Under the pieces are notes generated by a model that saw only the letters and a program-made list of their open reading frames with translations, was not told the origin of the DNA and searched no databases. A program made the position numbers and the translations under genes. Shown piece after piece: positions 8,511-16,836 of a DNA stretch of 31,023 bases. This DNA is from an uncultured bacterium (GTDB taxonomy: Bacteria; Bacillota_I; Bacilli_A; RF39; UBA660). Location: contig CAUERX010000018.1 of the NCBI GenBank assembly GCA_959020415.1, forward strand, positions 1-31,023, read 5' to 3'. Numbering within the stretch: the stretch's first letter is position 1; the number at the start of each line of letters is the position of its first letter.

Positions 8511-9218
8511 TTAAATAAATATAAATAAATAACGATCCAACCCTGGCAAATCTTTTTCGACTTTAACCTTTGCTTCCTTAAAAAATTTTTTGGCAATTCT
8601 CGTAATATCTTCACCTTGATCTTTTCCAATTTCAAAGGCAATAATCGCTTTTTCGTTTATTCGTAAAGCCGCATTTTTTAATATTTTTGCATAAAATTCC
8701 AAACCATTTTCGCCAGCAAACAAGGCGATAGCTGGTTCATTATTTCTTACAATATCCTCAATCTCTTCATCAAATCTAATATATGGTGGATTACTAATAA
8801 TCACATCGTATTTATCGATTACTCCATCAAGCATATCACTTTCAAAAAAATTAATTTGTGCTGAATTTAACGTAGCATTTATTCTTGCTGTTTCCAATGC
8901 TTTAATTGAAATATCCACCGCATCAACTTCTGCATCTAAAGACTTTTTTAAAGCAATTGCTATCGCGCCGCTACCAGTTCCAATATCTAATATTTTAACA
9001 TCTCTATCAAAATATTCCTTAATATAATCTATTGTTTTTGAAACCAAAAGCTCAGTTTCAAACCTCGGTATTAGAACATCAGGATTAACCTTAATTGTAT
9101 TACCATAAAAATTTACATTGCCTACAATATATTGTACAGGCAGTCCTTCTTCAAGCATTCTAATCCCATCTTCTAATTTCCCAGGGAAATATTTTTTCAG
9201 GTATTCAATATCCGTCAT
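8511..9218 (-). CDS. prmC: Release factor glutamine methyltransferase PrmC
   Basis: Transfers methyl from S-adenosylmethionine to the Gln of the GGQ motif of RF1 and RF2. The SAM-binding motif LDIGTGSGAIAIAL and the substrate-Gln-binding NPPYI (in IISNPPYIRF) are present, as is the family motif LIPRFETE. At 235 residues the protein is about 45-50 shorter than typical PrmC. The missing part is the N-terminal helical domain, reduced here to about 25 residues before GLPVQYIVG. The start ATG overlaps the prfA stop (TAATG), so translation is coupled to its substrate gene. Confidence 0.95.
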   Translation of the reverse strand: MTDIEYLKKYFPGKLEDGIRMLEEGLPVQYIVGNVNFYGNTIKVNPDVLIPRFETELLVSKTIDYIKEYFDRDVKILDIGTGSGAIAIALKKSLDAEVDAVDISIKALETARINATLNSAQINFFESDMLDGVIDKYDVIISNPPYIRFDEEIEDIVRNNEPAIALFAGENGLEFYAKILKNAALRINEKAIIAFEIGKDQGEDITRIAKKFFKEAKVKVEKDLPGLDRYLFIFI

Positions 9219-10273
9219 TATTCACCGCGTAACTTCCTGTTTTGGTCTTCAGTAATTAAGGCATTTATAATTTCGTCCAAATTACCTTCCATAACTCTGT
9301 CTAAATTCTTAGTTGTAAAGCCAATACGATGATCAGTTACTCTATTTTGTGGATAATTGTATGTTCTAATTTTTTCAGAACGATCGCCAGTTCCAATTTT
9401 ACTGCGTCTTTCATTTCCAAGCTCTTCTTCTTTTTTACGAAGTTCTTCTTCATAAAGACGTGTTCTAAGCATTTGCATACACTTTTCTTTATTTTGAATT
9501 TGGCTGCGTTCATTTTGACAAGTAACCACTATTCCTGATGGCATATGTGTAATACGAACCGCGCTATCCGTTGTATTTACACATTGACCACCTGCACCTG
9601 TACTACGATAAACATCGATTCTTAAATCGCCTTGTTTAATTTCTACGTCTACTTCTTCAGCTTCTGGCATTACCACTACTGTAGCTGTTGAAGTATGTAC
9701 ACGTCCTTGCGTTTCCGTAACTGGAACTCTTTGAACACGATGCGCTCCACTTTCATATTTTAATTTAGAATAAACACTTGTTCCTTTAACCATAAACTCA
9801 ACTAATGGAAAACCACCCATGTCAGAATGTTCTTCTGATAATACTTCTAAATTCCAGCCTTCTTTTTCAGCATATTTACTATACATACGGTATAAATCAC
9901 CAGCAAATATGTTAGCCTCGTCACCACCGGCAGCGCCTCTAATTTCCACAATAACGTTCTTTTCATCATTAGGATCTTTTGGTAACAATATAACTTCTAT
10001 TTTGGCTTCTAAATCAGCAATTTCACTATTTAACCTTTGAATTTCTTCCCTAGCAAACTCACCAAGTTCACTATCCTTAACTAATTCTTCCGCATCTTTT
10101 AAATCACTATTTAAAGACTTATATTCTTGATAAGTCTCATAGGCCTCCTTAAGTGAAGCCTGCTCCTTAGATAATTCCATTGTTTTTTTAATATCACTTA
10201 AAACTTCTGGTTTGCTTAATTCCAAAGTAAGCTCATTATATCTTTCTTCAATTACTTGTAATCTTTCTTTCAT
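9218..10273 (-). CDS. prfA: Peptide chain release factor 1
   Basis: Reads UAA and UAG and hydrolyses peptidyl-tRNA. The product is 351 residues. The tripeptide anticodon PVT is at 184-186 in VQRVPVTETQGRVHTS. GGQ is at 228-230 in STGAGGQCVNTTDSAVR. The SD helix-rich N-terminal domain is intact. Its own promoter (10298-10326) lies upstream and prmC follows with overlap, the usual Firmicute pair. The ribosome site is AGGTGAT. Confidence 0.98.
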   Translation of the reverse strand: MKERLQVIEERYNELTLELSKPEVLSDIKKTMELSKEQASLKEAYETYQEYKSLNSDLKDAEELVKDSELGEFAREEIQRLNSEIADLEAKIEVILLPKDPNDEKNVIVEIRGAAGGDEANIFAGDLYRMYSKYAEKEGWNLEVLSEEHSDMGGFPLVEFMVKGTSVYSKLKYESGAHRVQRVPVTETQGRVHTSTATVVVMPEAEEVDVEIKQGDLRIDVYRSTGAGGQCVNTTDSAVRITHMPSGIVVTCQNERSQIQNKEKCMQMLRTRLYEEELRKKEEELGNERRSKIGTGDRSEKIRTYNYPQNRVTDHRIGFTTKNLDRVMEGNLDEIINALITEDQNRKLRGE

Positions 10274-10297
10274 TTTATCACCTTTTAACCGTTTTCA

Positions 10298-10326
10298 ATT
10301 ATACTATATTTTACGTAGTGATGCAA
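10298..10326 (-). promoter_or_regulatory. Sigma-A promoter of prfA-prmC
   Basis: TTGCAT (10321-10326) and TATAAT (10298-10303) with a 17-base spacer on the minus strand. Confidence 0.85.
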
Positions 10327-10385
10327 ATAAAAAGTACTAAGCCTAAGTAGATTTCATAATATAAAAGATTTTCTCATTATTATAG

Positions 10386-10415
10386 CATAAAAAAAGAATT
10401 AATCTTCTAATTCTT
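10386..10415 (-). terminator. Intrinsic terminator of rpoE
   Basis: AAGAATTA (10394-10401) pairs with TAATTCTT (10408-10415). A run of seven Ts follows on the minus strand. The stem overlaps the rpoE stop codon. Confidence 0.75.
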
Positions 10416-10836
10416 CTTCTGAAATAATTGTTAACTCTTCTTCATCCTCATCGTCATCTAAGTCTTCAATATCACCTTCATCAATATCATCTAAATCGTC
10501 TTCGATGATCTCTTCCTCAAGTTCCTCTTCTTCTAAAGTTTCCTCTAATTCATCTTCAATTTCTTCATCATCTAAAATAACTGTTACTGGATGATGATCA
10601 CGCAAATCCCAATTTCCGTCGTCTAATAATACAAAATCCTTGTCAGTTGTTAAAGAGGTATAATAATCACCAATTTTATCTGCATATTCACTATCTGACA
10701 TTTCTAATAATGAACAAATTTTCTTAAAAATAGTTGGGGTGTTTAAAGGGCTACCCTCTTCTTCCAAAATCATTCTAGTTAAATCTATATAAGAATATAA
10801 TTCTAATTCCTCTTTAGGCATTCCATCTAATTTCAT
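10399..10836 (-). CDS. rpoE: DNA-directed RNA polymerase delta subunit
   Basis: Bacilli-specific RNA polymerase subunit that aids recycling and affects promoter selectivity. The 145-residue product shows the expected two parts: a HARE-type winged helix (about 1-80, YSYIDLTRMILEEEG...NWDLRDHHPV) and an unstructured tail from about residue 88 made almost only of Glu and Asp. Ribosome site AGGAGG. It has its own promoter whose -35 overlaps the end of the upstream ywiB-like gene. Its presence argues for Bacilli rather than Clostridia. Confidence 0.95.
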   Translation of the reverse strand: MKLDGMPKEELELYSYIDLTRMILEEEGSPLNTPTIFKKICSLLEMSDSEYADKIGDYYTSLTTDKDFVLLDDGNWDLRDHHPVTVILDDEEIEDELEETLEEEELEEEIIEDDLDDIDEGDIEDLDDDEDEEELTIISEEELED

Positions 10837-10875
10837 ATACGTCCTCCTCTAAGTTAAGCTATTAATTCTTAGAAC

Positions 10876-10904
10876 ATTTTATATGTATTTTCACTAGCTG
10901 TCAA
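10876..10904 (-). promoter_or_regulatory. Sigma-A promoter of rpoE
   Basis: TTGACA (10899-10904) and TAAAAT (10876-10881) are 17 bases apart on the minus strand. The -35 lies across the stop codon of the upstream gene. Confidence 0.85.
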
Positions 10905-11256
10905 TAGAATAATCTAAATTTAATTCAAAATCATCTATAAATGCATTATTTATCATTAAATTATATTTGATTTTTATACCATTTTCCAAAACTTTTAAAT
11001 CTTTTGTCTCTGTTTCCACCAAAAGTTCGCCTTCTGGAATAATATATGTTCCTCTTATTTTTGAATTATGAAAAAAGCCCAATTTAATCTCATAATCTTT
11101 TTTTCTCAAAAGCCAAATTGTATCATCAAGAAAAATAGTTGTCGTTATCCCTTCATCATTATAAGTAATTTTATTATCTCTCATAATAGCTTTACCTTCA
11201 TAAATATGACAATCATTACTTGATTTAAGCTCCAACTTTATACTTATTTTACTCAT
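10894..11256 (-). CDS. DUF1934 / YwiB-family beta-barrel protein
   Basis: A 120-residue, beta-rich protein of the YwiB (DUF1934) type, a small lipocalin-like barrel of unknown function. Seen: alternating hydrophobic strands and the turn TYNDEGITTTIFLDD, with G-x-F-H-N-S in the middle as in the family. In Bacillus ywiB sits near argS and rpoE; here it directly precedes rpoE, which supports the assignment. The function is unknown in the family as well. Confidence 0.75.
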   Translation of the reverse strand: MSKISIKLELKSSNDCHIYEGKAIMRDNKITYNDEGITTTIFLDDTIWLLRKKDYEIKLGFFHNSKIRGTYIIPEGELLVETETKDLKVLENGIKIKYNLMINNAFIDDFELNLDYSIDS

Positions 11257-11277
11257 AAACTCACATCCGATGACAAA

Positions 11278-11283
11278 ATTATA
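11278..11283 (-). promoter_or_regulatory. -10 element of the ywiB-like gene
   Basis: A perfect TATAAT on the minus strand lies 22 bases before the start codon. The -35 (GTGAAA at 17 bases) is weak. Confidence 0.55.
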
Positions 11284-11356
11284 TCATATTTGGTATTTTT
11301 TTCACTCATAATTTTCAATTTTTTTCCAATAATAAGTTTAGAAATGGAGTGATCGC

Positions 11357-13309
11357 ATGAAAAAGCACAAAAAGCTCATAATTTTTCTAAGCATTATTCT
11401 CTTTTTTATCGCACTTTACTTTGGAATCTATTTATATGCGAGAATCACTCCGAAACTTGCGATTGATGGAGCCAACGGTTACTACTTATATGACGCCAAT
11501 GGCGATTTGTATACTGGTACAGCTAGTGAAGATTGGATCAAGCTAAATGATATTTCCAAAAATCTCGTCAATGCCACCATCTCTGTTGAAGATAAAAACT
11601 TCTACAAACACCACGGTTTTGATTATTTAAGAATTGCCAAAGCTCTTTTTATCGTCGCTACCTCTGGAAGTAAATCCCAAGGCGCCTCCACTATCACCCA
11701 ACAATATTCAAAAAACCTCTTTTTAGATTTTGATAAAACCTGGGAACGAAAAATTAAAGAAGCCTGGTTAACTATTAGACTAGAAACTCATTATAGTAAA
11801 GATGAAATCCTCGAAGGTTATCTAAACACAATTAATTATGGTGGTATCTTTGGTATTGAAAATGCTTCTCAATACTATTTTGGAAAAAGTGCTAAAAATC
11901 TAACTCTAGCTGAGGCTACTATTCTTGCTGGCATTCCTAAAAATCCTAGTGTTTACTCTCCCCTTATTAACGAAAAGAAAGCTAAAAGTAGACAAAAAGT
12001 CATCTTAGACTCTATGGTGAAAAATAAATATATTACCCAAAAAGAAGCTGATGAAGCTTATAGTACCAATCTTACTTATCAAAGTAACAAAGAACAAGAC
12101 TCTCTTAAAATGATGCGTTATTATCAAGATGCTGTCATGGATGAATTAGAAAAAATTGATTCTATACCTGCTTCATTTCTCGATACTGGTGGTCTTAAAA
12201 TATATACCAATCTAGATCCTAAGGCTCAAAAAATATTAGAAGAAAGCGCTAATAAAAACATAACTAACGACAAGATTGAACTGGCTGGCGTCGCCATGGA
12301 TCCCGAAAATGGAAAAGTTCTAGCCCTCACTGGTGGACGAGATTATAATAAAAGCCAATATAATAGAGCGACAAAAGCTTCAAGACAAGTTGGCTCTACC
12401 ATTAAACCATTCTTATATTACTCAGCCTTAGAAAACGGATTTACTGCATCGACAACCTTCACTAGTGAAAAAACCACCTTCACTTTTGGAAACAATAAAA
12501 CATATGCACCAAAAAATTATGATGATAAATATCCAGACAAACCAATAAGCATGGCTGCTGCCATTGCTTATTCAGACAATATATATGCAGTTAAAACCCA
12601 CTTATTCCTCGGCGAAAATAATTTAGCCAACATTTTAAAACGCGTCGGTATCAATAAAAAAGTTAGTGAACTTCCTTCACTAGCCTTAGGGGCCGAAGAA
12701 ATAAACATGATGCAAATGATGCAAGGATATGCAGCTTTAGCCAATGAAGGATATAAAGTAAAGCCATACTTCATAAGTAAAGTAACAGATATGGAAGGTA
12801 ACGTTCTTTATGAATACAAGCCAGATCCTGAAAATGTTTTAAATAAAAACACCGTTTATGTTTTAAACGAGCTACTAACAACTACTTCAGCTAAAGAATT
12901 TGTCGACTATAGCGTTCCAACTTGTTATAACATTTCTCCTAAAATGACTAAAAAATACGCTATTAAAAGTGGAACTACCGATACCGATAACCTAATCTTT
13001 GGGTATAACAAAGATCTCTTAGTTGGTCTTTGGACCGGTTATGATGATAACAGTCCTGTTGATAGTAAAGACAGCTCCAACATTAAAAACACTTGGGTTG
13101 ATATTATGGAAGGTTATTTAAAAGATAAAAAAGATAACTGGTATAAAACACCAAATAATGTTGTTGGCGTCGCCATCGATCCTGTAAGCGGTAAAATTGC
13201 TACTAATGGCAATAAAGCAAAAGTTCTATATTATATAAAAGGAACTGAACCATCGAATAGTAAATATGCTCTAGACGATGCTGTCCCAACCGTTAAAACT
13301 GTGGAATAA
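11357..13309 (+). CDS. Class A penicillin-binding protein (transglycosylase/transpeptidase)
   Basis: Bifunctional peptidoglycan synthase anchored by one N-terminal span (about 7-28). The GT51 domain has the catalytic Glu78 in SVEDKNFYKHHGFD, followed by GASTITQQ and the RKIKEAW...E-x3-LN motifs. The transpeptidase domain has the nucleophile S347 in GSTIKP, SDN at 406-408 and KSGT at 537-540 (the KTG box with Ser). It stops soon after the transpeptidase domain, without the long disordered or fibronectin tail of many PBP1s. The start is preceded by GGAGTG, and a hairpin terminator follows directly. It is a single gene, divergent from ywiB. The exact orthology (PBP1A, PBP2A or PBP4-type) is not resolved. 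Confidence 0.95.
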   Translation: MKKHKKLIIFLSIILFFIALYFGIYLYARITPKLAIDGANGYYLYDANGDLYTGTASEDWIKLNDISKNLVNATISVEDKNFYKHHGFDYLRIAKALFIVATSGSKSQGASTITQQYSKNLFLDFDKTWERKIKEAWLTIRLETHYSKDEILEGYLNTINYGGIFGIENASQYYFGKSAKNLTLAEATILAGIPKNPSVYSPLINEKKAKSRQKVILDSMVKNKYITQKEADEAYSTNLTYQSNKEQDSLKMMRYYQDAVMDELEKIDSIPASFLDTGGLKIYTNLDPKAQKILEESANKNITNDKIELAGVAMDPENGKVLALTGGRDYNKSQYNRATKASRQVGSTIKPFLYYSALENGFTASTTFTSEKTTFTFGNNKTYAPKNYDDKYPDKPISMAAAIAYSDNIYAVKTHLFLGENNLANILKRVGINKKVSELPSLALGAEEINMMQMMQGYAALANEGYKVKPYFISKVTDMEGNVLYEYKPDPENVLNKNTVYVLNELLTTTSAKEFVDYSVPTCYNISPKMTKKYAIKSGTTDTDNLIFGYNKDLLVGLWTGYDDNSPVDSKDSSNIKNTWVDIMEGYLKDKKDNWYKTPNNVVGVAIDPVSGKIATNGNKAKVLYYIKGTEPSNSKYALDDAVPTVKTVE

Positions 13310-13336
13310 AAAGATTCAAAAAACTGAATCTTTTTT
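13308..13336 (+). terminator. Intrinsic terminator of the penicillin-binding protein gene
   Basis: AAAAAGATTCA (13308-13318)/TGAATCTTTTT (13325-13335) with a 6-base loop and a T-run. It starts within the TAA stop. Confidence 0.9.
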
Positions 13337-13384
13337 ACATGCTTTAAACAAATCAAGAATAAATTCTATAAAGGAGTTGTTATT

Positions 13385-14347
13385 ATGTGCACTGCAGTAT
13401 CTTTAATTTCCAAACAAAATGAAGTTCTCTTTGGGAGAACCATGGATTTTTCTCATGAATTAAATCCTGAAACCTATATCGTCCCCAAAGATTATGAATG
13501 GCAAAGTATTGCTTCTAATGAAAAATTCACAAACAAATATAAATTTATTGGCTCTGGCCAAAATATTGGTAAAATAATTTTTGCTGATGGAATGAACGAA
13601 CAAGGTTTAGGTGTTGCCGTCTTATACTTTCCAGGATATTCTATGTTTAGTGAAGAAATAAAAACAAATAAAAAAAATATAGCTAACATTGAAGTTGTTA
13701 ATTATTTATTAGGTAATTGCGCCAATACAAAAGAAGTAATTCAAACAATGCCAACTCTTGAAATAATTGGCATTCAAGATGAAATAACCAATAGTATTGC
13801 TCCATTACATTGGATTATATCCGATAAATATGGCCAAACAATAACCATTGAAAGAACAGCTAATGGAACTGAAATTATCAATAACCCAATAGGTGTTTTA
13901 GCAAACAATCCTAATTTTTTATGGCATCTCGCTAACTTAAATAATTACATGAACATTTCACCATATCAGCTTGAAGAAATAAATTGGAGTAATTTCCCAT
14001 TAAAACCTTTTGGGCAAGGTGCTGGGGGAATTGGCATCCCTGGTGATTATACCTCTCCATCAAGATTCGTTCGAATCGCTTTTCAAAAAAACTTTTTAAT
14101 GTTGCCTGACAACAAAAAACAAGCACCTCTTGCCTGCTTTGAATTAATGAAAACAGTTTCCATTCCTAAAGGAATCGTTATGACTAATAAAAACTCACCA
14201 GATTATACTCAATATACTGTATTTATGAATTTAAACACTGGTGACTATTATTTCAATAACTATTTAAATTCTAAAATTAAGCAATATAACATCAATAGTA
14301 TTAATCCTTTTGAAGTAACCTCCTTAGGAAAAATAAAAGAATATTAA
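13385..14347 (+). CDS. Penicillin V acylase / bile salt hydrolase family Ntn-hydrolase
   Basis: Amidase of the choloylglycine hydrolase family. Removal of Met1 exposes the nucleophile Cys2. Conserved residues at the expected places are C2, R18, D21 (LFGRTMDF), N175 (VLANNPNF) and R227 (SPSRFVR, family R228). The residue used to separate subfamilies lies in GVAVLYFPGY: Tyr81 here, as in remembered penicillin V acylase sequences (ALYFPGY), whereas bile salt hydrolases carry Asn (GLNFP or GLNYP). This leans to a penicillin V acylase-like enzyme, possibly acting on acyl-homoserine lactones or other amides; the true substrate is unknown. No signal peptide is seen, so it is cytoplasmic. Length 320 is typical. 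Ribosome site AAAGGAG. It lies between two terminators, so it is expressed alone. Confidence 0.9.
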   Translation: MCTAVSLISKQNEVLFGRTMDFSHELNPETYIVPKDYEWQSIASNEKFTNKYKFIGSGQNIGKIIFADGMNEQGLGVAVLYFPGYSMFSEEIKTNKKNIANIEVVNYLLGNCANTKEVIQTMPTLEIIGIQDEITNSIAPLHWIISDKYGQTITIERTANGTEIINNPIGVLANNPNFLWHLANLNNYMNISPYQLEEINWSNFPLKPFGQGAGGIGIPGDYTSPSRFVRIAFQKNFLMLPDNKKQAPLACFELMKTVSIPKGIVMTNKNSPDYTQYTVFMNLNTGDYYFNNYLNSKIKQYNINSINPFEVTSLGKIKEY

Positions 14348-14362
14348 AACTTAAACCATATT

Positions 14363-14391
14363 AAAAAAGCATCTAAAAAATGCTTTTTTTT
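14363..14391. terminator. Bidirectional terminator between the acylase and SDR genes
   Basis: AAAAAAGCAT (14363-14372) and ATGCTTTTTTTT (14380-14391) form a stem flanked by A-run and T-run, so it can serve both converging genes. Confidence 0.85.
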
Positions 14392-15163
14392 ATACTCCCA
14401 TTGTCATCGTCTCTGGCAAAGTAGAACCACCATCAATGACAATTCCCTGACCAGTAATATAACTAGCTCTATCACTAGCTAAAAATGCTACTAAATTGCC
14501 AAGTTCTTCTATTGTTCCAAGTCTTTTCATGGGAATAAAAGCAGCAATTCCTTTAACAACACTTTCCGGATCTAAACTATTACTCTCTTTAGCCATTCCC
14601 TCAACCATTGGTGTCATAATATAACCAGGTAAAATTGCATTAACTCTAATACCATTATCTACCAGTTCTGCCGCCAAACCTTTAGTAAACCCAATTAAAG
14701 CGGCTTTAGTCGTCGCATAAGCAACTTCTCCACTATCTGCAACCATTGGACCAGTTACGCTAGAAAGATTGACAATTGACCCACCATTCATATAAGGGAT
14801 TGCTGCTTTTGTAACATTCCAAGTTCCCTTAATATTAATATCAAAATGAAAGACACGCATCTCATCAGTTGTCTTTAAAAATGTATTTAATCGGCATACT
14901 CCAGCGTTATTAACCACAATATCAATTTGACCAAATTTTTCAGTAATACATTTCATAACCTCATTAACCTTATTAACATCCCTAATATCGACTCTAAATC
15001 CACATACATTTTCTGTGTTCAAATCTTTTAAAGTATTTTCAAGAGAATCCGCTATATCTAATATTGCTACTTTTGCGCCTTCTTTTAAAAACACCTTAAC
15101 TATTCCAAGTCCATTACCCATTGCCCCACCAGTTACAACTGCTACTTTACCTTTTAACTCCAT
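14390..15163 (-). CDS. UcpA-like short-chain dehydrogenase/reductase
   Basis: NAD(P)-dependent Rossmann-fold oxidoreductase of 257 residues. Seen: the cofactor motif TGGAMGNG near residue 12, NNAG near 86, and the catalytic set Ser(135/136)-Tyr150-x3-Lys154 (numbering from the longer start). Stretches such as NNAGVCRL, DINIKGTWNVTKA, SSVTGPMVAD and the C-terminal DGGSTLPE match my recollection of E. coli UcpA closely, so it belongs to that branch; its substrate is unknown. Two ATGs are adjacent; the second (15163) has the better 7-base spacing from GAGG. It begins 5 bases after the pduL TGA and is translated from the same mRNA, suggesting a role in fermentation near acyl-CoA or aldehyde metabolism (inference). 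Confidence 0.88.
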   Translation of the reverse strand: MELKGKVAVVTGGAMGNGLGIVKVFLKEGAKVAILDIADSLENTLKDLNTENVCGFRVDIRDVNKVNEVMKCITEKFGQIDIVVNNAGVCRLNTFLKTTDEMRVFHFDINIKGTWNVTKAAIPYMNGGSIVNLSSVTGPMVADSGEVAYATTKAALIGFTKGLAAELVDNGIRVNAILPGYIMTPMVEGMAKESNSLDPESVVKGIAAFIPMKRLGTIEELGNLVAFLASDRASYITGQGIVIDGGSTLPETMTMGV

Positions 15164-15167
15164 CATA

Positions 15168-15740
15168 TCACCTCTTTATTTTTAATAATTCTACTTCATC
15201 ACCTGTTTTTAAATTAAAAGCATTTGCGTCATCAGTATCCAAATGCAGTCTTAAAGCTGCTGTATCTTGAACTTTTAAATAAACATTTTCTAAAATACCA
15301 GCTTTTTCTCCAGTAATCTTAATAGCCACTTTTGAAATCCCCTCAAGTCCATATTTCTTAATATCCGAAGTATTTATATGAACATGGCGATTAGCTAAAA
15401 TCAAACCTTCATCTAAATTAACTTCACCTTTAGGTCCAACAACTGTAATTGGTAAACTTCCTTCTATTTCACCAGATGTTCTAATTGGTGGATTCACCTT
15501 TAATTTATAACAGTCCGTCCTTGATATTTCAACTTGGTTATAATCTCGTAAAGGCCCTACAATTCTAACATTTTCTATTTTTCTATCGCCATTTTTAATT
15601 GTAATTACACTAGTACTAGAAAATTGGCCAGGTTGATCAATGTCAACCATTTTTTCTAGTTTATCATTACCAAATAATCGCTCATAAATTTCTTTAGTTA
15701 AATGTGCATGCCTTACCGACACCCCGACTATTACTTTCAT
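15168..15740 (-). CDS. pduL: PduL-type phosphate acyltransferase
   Basis: Interconverts acyl-CoA plus phosphate with acyl-phosphate plus CoA, feeding acetate or propionate kinase. The two zinc-binding histidine motifs are seen: VSVRHAHL near residue 10 and ANRHVHI near 118. The tandem beta-barrel pattern and the PPIRTSG and D-T-D-D-A-N elements are also present. The 190-residue length is normal. The in-frame GTG at 15749 lies inside the Shine-Dalgarno GGGGTG, so the ATG at 15740 is taken as start. No microcompartment genes and no encapsulation peptide are visible, so it probably serves as the housekeeping phosphotransacetylase (inference). It ends in TGA. Confidence 0.92.
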   Translation of the reverse strand: MKVIVGVSVRHAHLTKEIYERLFGNDKLEKMVDIDQPGQFSSTSVITIKNGDRKIENVRIVGPLRDYNQVEISRTDCYKLKVNPPIRTSGEIEGSLPITVVGPKGEVNLDEGLILANRHVHINTSDIKKYGLEGISKVAIKITGEKAGILENVYLKVQDTAALRLHLDTDDANAFNLKTGDEVELLKIKR

Positions 15741-15806
15741 TATGTTCACCCCTTATATTCTTATTCTAATTCTAAAAAAACAATTCCATATCAATCCCTT
15801 TGGTTT

Positions 15807-15850
15807 TAAGATGACCCATAATATAAATTATATCATATTCCGTCATCTTA
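15807..15850. promoter_or_regulatory. Inverted repeat around the pduL promoter (candidate operator)
   Basis: A perfect 9-bp inverted repeat, TAAGATGAC (15807-15815) and GTCATCTTA (15842-15850), encloses 26 AT-rich bases that contain a perfect minus-strand TATAAT (15827-15832) for pduL. The region lies between divergent pduL and gerQ and could be bound by a dimeric regulator of either. No homologous operator is recognised. Confidence 0.5.
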
Positions 15851-15881
15851 TTAAATATATTTTTATAGAAAGGATGATTAT

Positions 15882-16247
15882 ATGAATAATAATTTTGTAA
15901 ACCAAGGAACTTTTCCTGGAACACCAATATACACTGGTGGAACTCCTATTCCTAATCAAGAAACTGCACAGAATTTAGCAGGTGATATGGAATTTGAACA
16001 ATCTTACATCGAAAACATTTTAAGATTAAATAGAGGAAAACAAGTAGAAATTTACGCTTCTTATCCTGACTCAACCGAATGGCGCGATCGTATCTTCAGC
16101 GGCATCATCGAAAGATCTGGCCGTGATCACGTTATTTTAAGCGATCCTAAAACTGGTGAATGGTATTTAATTTTAATGATTTATATTAACTATATAAAAT
16201 TTAATGAACGCATAATTTCTAGTGCTGAATTTTACCCAAATAATTGA
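15882..16247 (+). CDS. gerQ: Spore coat protein GerQ
   Basis: Spore coat protein needed for localisation of the cortex-lytic enzyme CwlJ and cross-linked by transglutaminase in Bacillus. The 121-residue product has a short Gly/Pro/Gln-rich start (about 1-35) and the conserved GerQ domain: QSYIENILRLNRGK, then GIIERSGRDHVILSDPKTGEWYLIL, then IYINYIKFNE. Ribosome site AAAGGATGA. Divergent from pduL. It ends in TGA, which overlaps the -35 of the next gene. It is direct evidence that the organism makes endospores. Confidence 0.93.
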   Translation: MNNNFVNQGTFPGTPIYTGGTPIPNQETAQNLAGDMEFEQSYIENILRLNRGKQVEIYASYPDSTEWRDRIFSGIIERSGRDHVILSDPKTGEWYLILMIYINYIKFNERIISSAEFYPNN

Positions 16248-16272
16248 AATAAGTAAAAATGTCTGCTATAAT
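16244..16272 (+). promoter_or_regulatory. Sigma-A promoter of the LemA-family gene
   Basis: TTGAAA (16244-16249) and perfect TATAAT (16267-16272) with a 17-base spacer. The -35 overlaps the gerQ stop codon, so the gene is transcribed independently of the spore gene. Confidence 0.9.
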
Positions 16273-16290
16273 GAACCATAGGTGGTAAAC

Positions 16291-16836
16291 ATGGAAATAC
16301 TTATTATTGGAATCGCAATTATTATAATAATTTTTATTATCGGTGTAGCAATTGCTACAGCTTATAATAATTTTCAAGCATATATTATTAGAATTAACGA
16401 AGCAGAAGCTAACATTGATTCTATTTTAAGAAAAAGATTTGATCTTCTAAATAAATCAATTGATATTATTAAAGCCAACATCAAAACAGAAGAAGACGTT
16501 TTATCAATTATTGTAAAATTACGTTCTCGTAAACTTTCAAATTTTGATTTAGATAGACAATTATATGAAGGAATTAAAGAATTCAATAAATATAAAGAAA
16601 AATATCCTGAATTAAGACAAAGTGAAGTATTTACAAGAATTGATATATCCTTAAATGAATCTGAAGCTGAAATTGTTGCCTTTAGAAAATACTATAATGA
16701 TATAATTACCGATTATAATAAAATGGTAAAATCTTTTCCTAGTAATATTATTGCCCTAATCTTTAAATTTAAATCAAAACTTTATTTTGATGGTAAAGAT
16801 ATGAGTGATGAAGATACTAAGGATTTTAAACTATAA
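16291..16836 (+). CDS. LemA family membrane protein
   Basis: A 181-residue LemA-type protein: one N-terminal span (about 2-26), then a helical bundle. Seen family motifs: RINEAEANID-x-ILRKRFDLL-NK near the start, SLNESEAEIVAFRKYYND in the middle, and YNKMVKSFPSNIIALIFKF near the end. Biochemical function is not established for the family. The GTG at 16282 is inside the ribosome site AGGTGGT, so the ATG at 16291 is the start. Its 3' end overlaps the opposing divIC gene by 11 bases, and its terminator lies inside divIC. Confidence 0.9.
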   Translation: MEILIIGIAIIIIIFIIGVAIATAYNNFQAYIIRINEAEANIDSILRKRFDLLNKSIDIIKANIKTEEDVLSIIVKLRSRKLSNFDLDRQLYEGIKEFNKYKEKYPELRQSEVFTRIDISLNESEAEIVAFRKYYNDIITDYNKMVKSFPSNIIALIFKFKSKLYFDGKDMSDEDTKDFKL

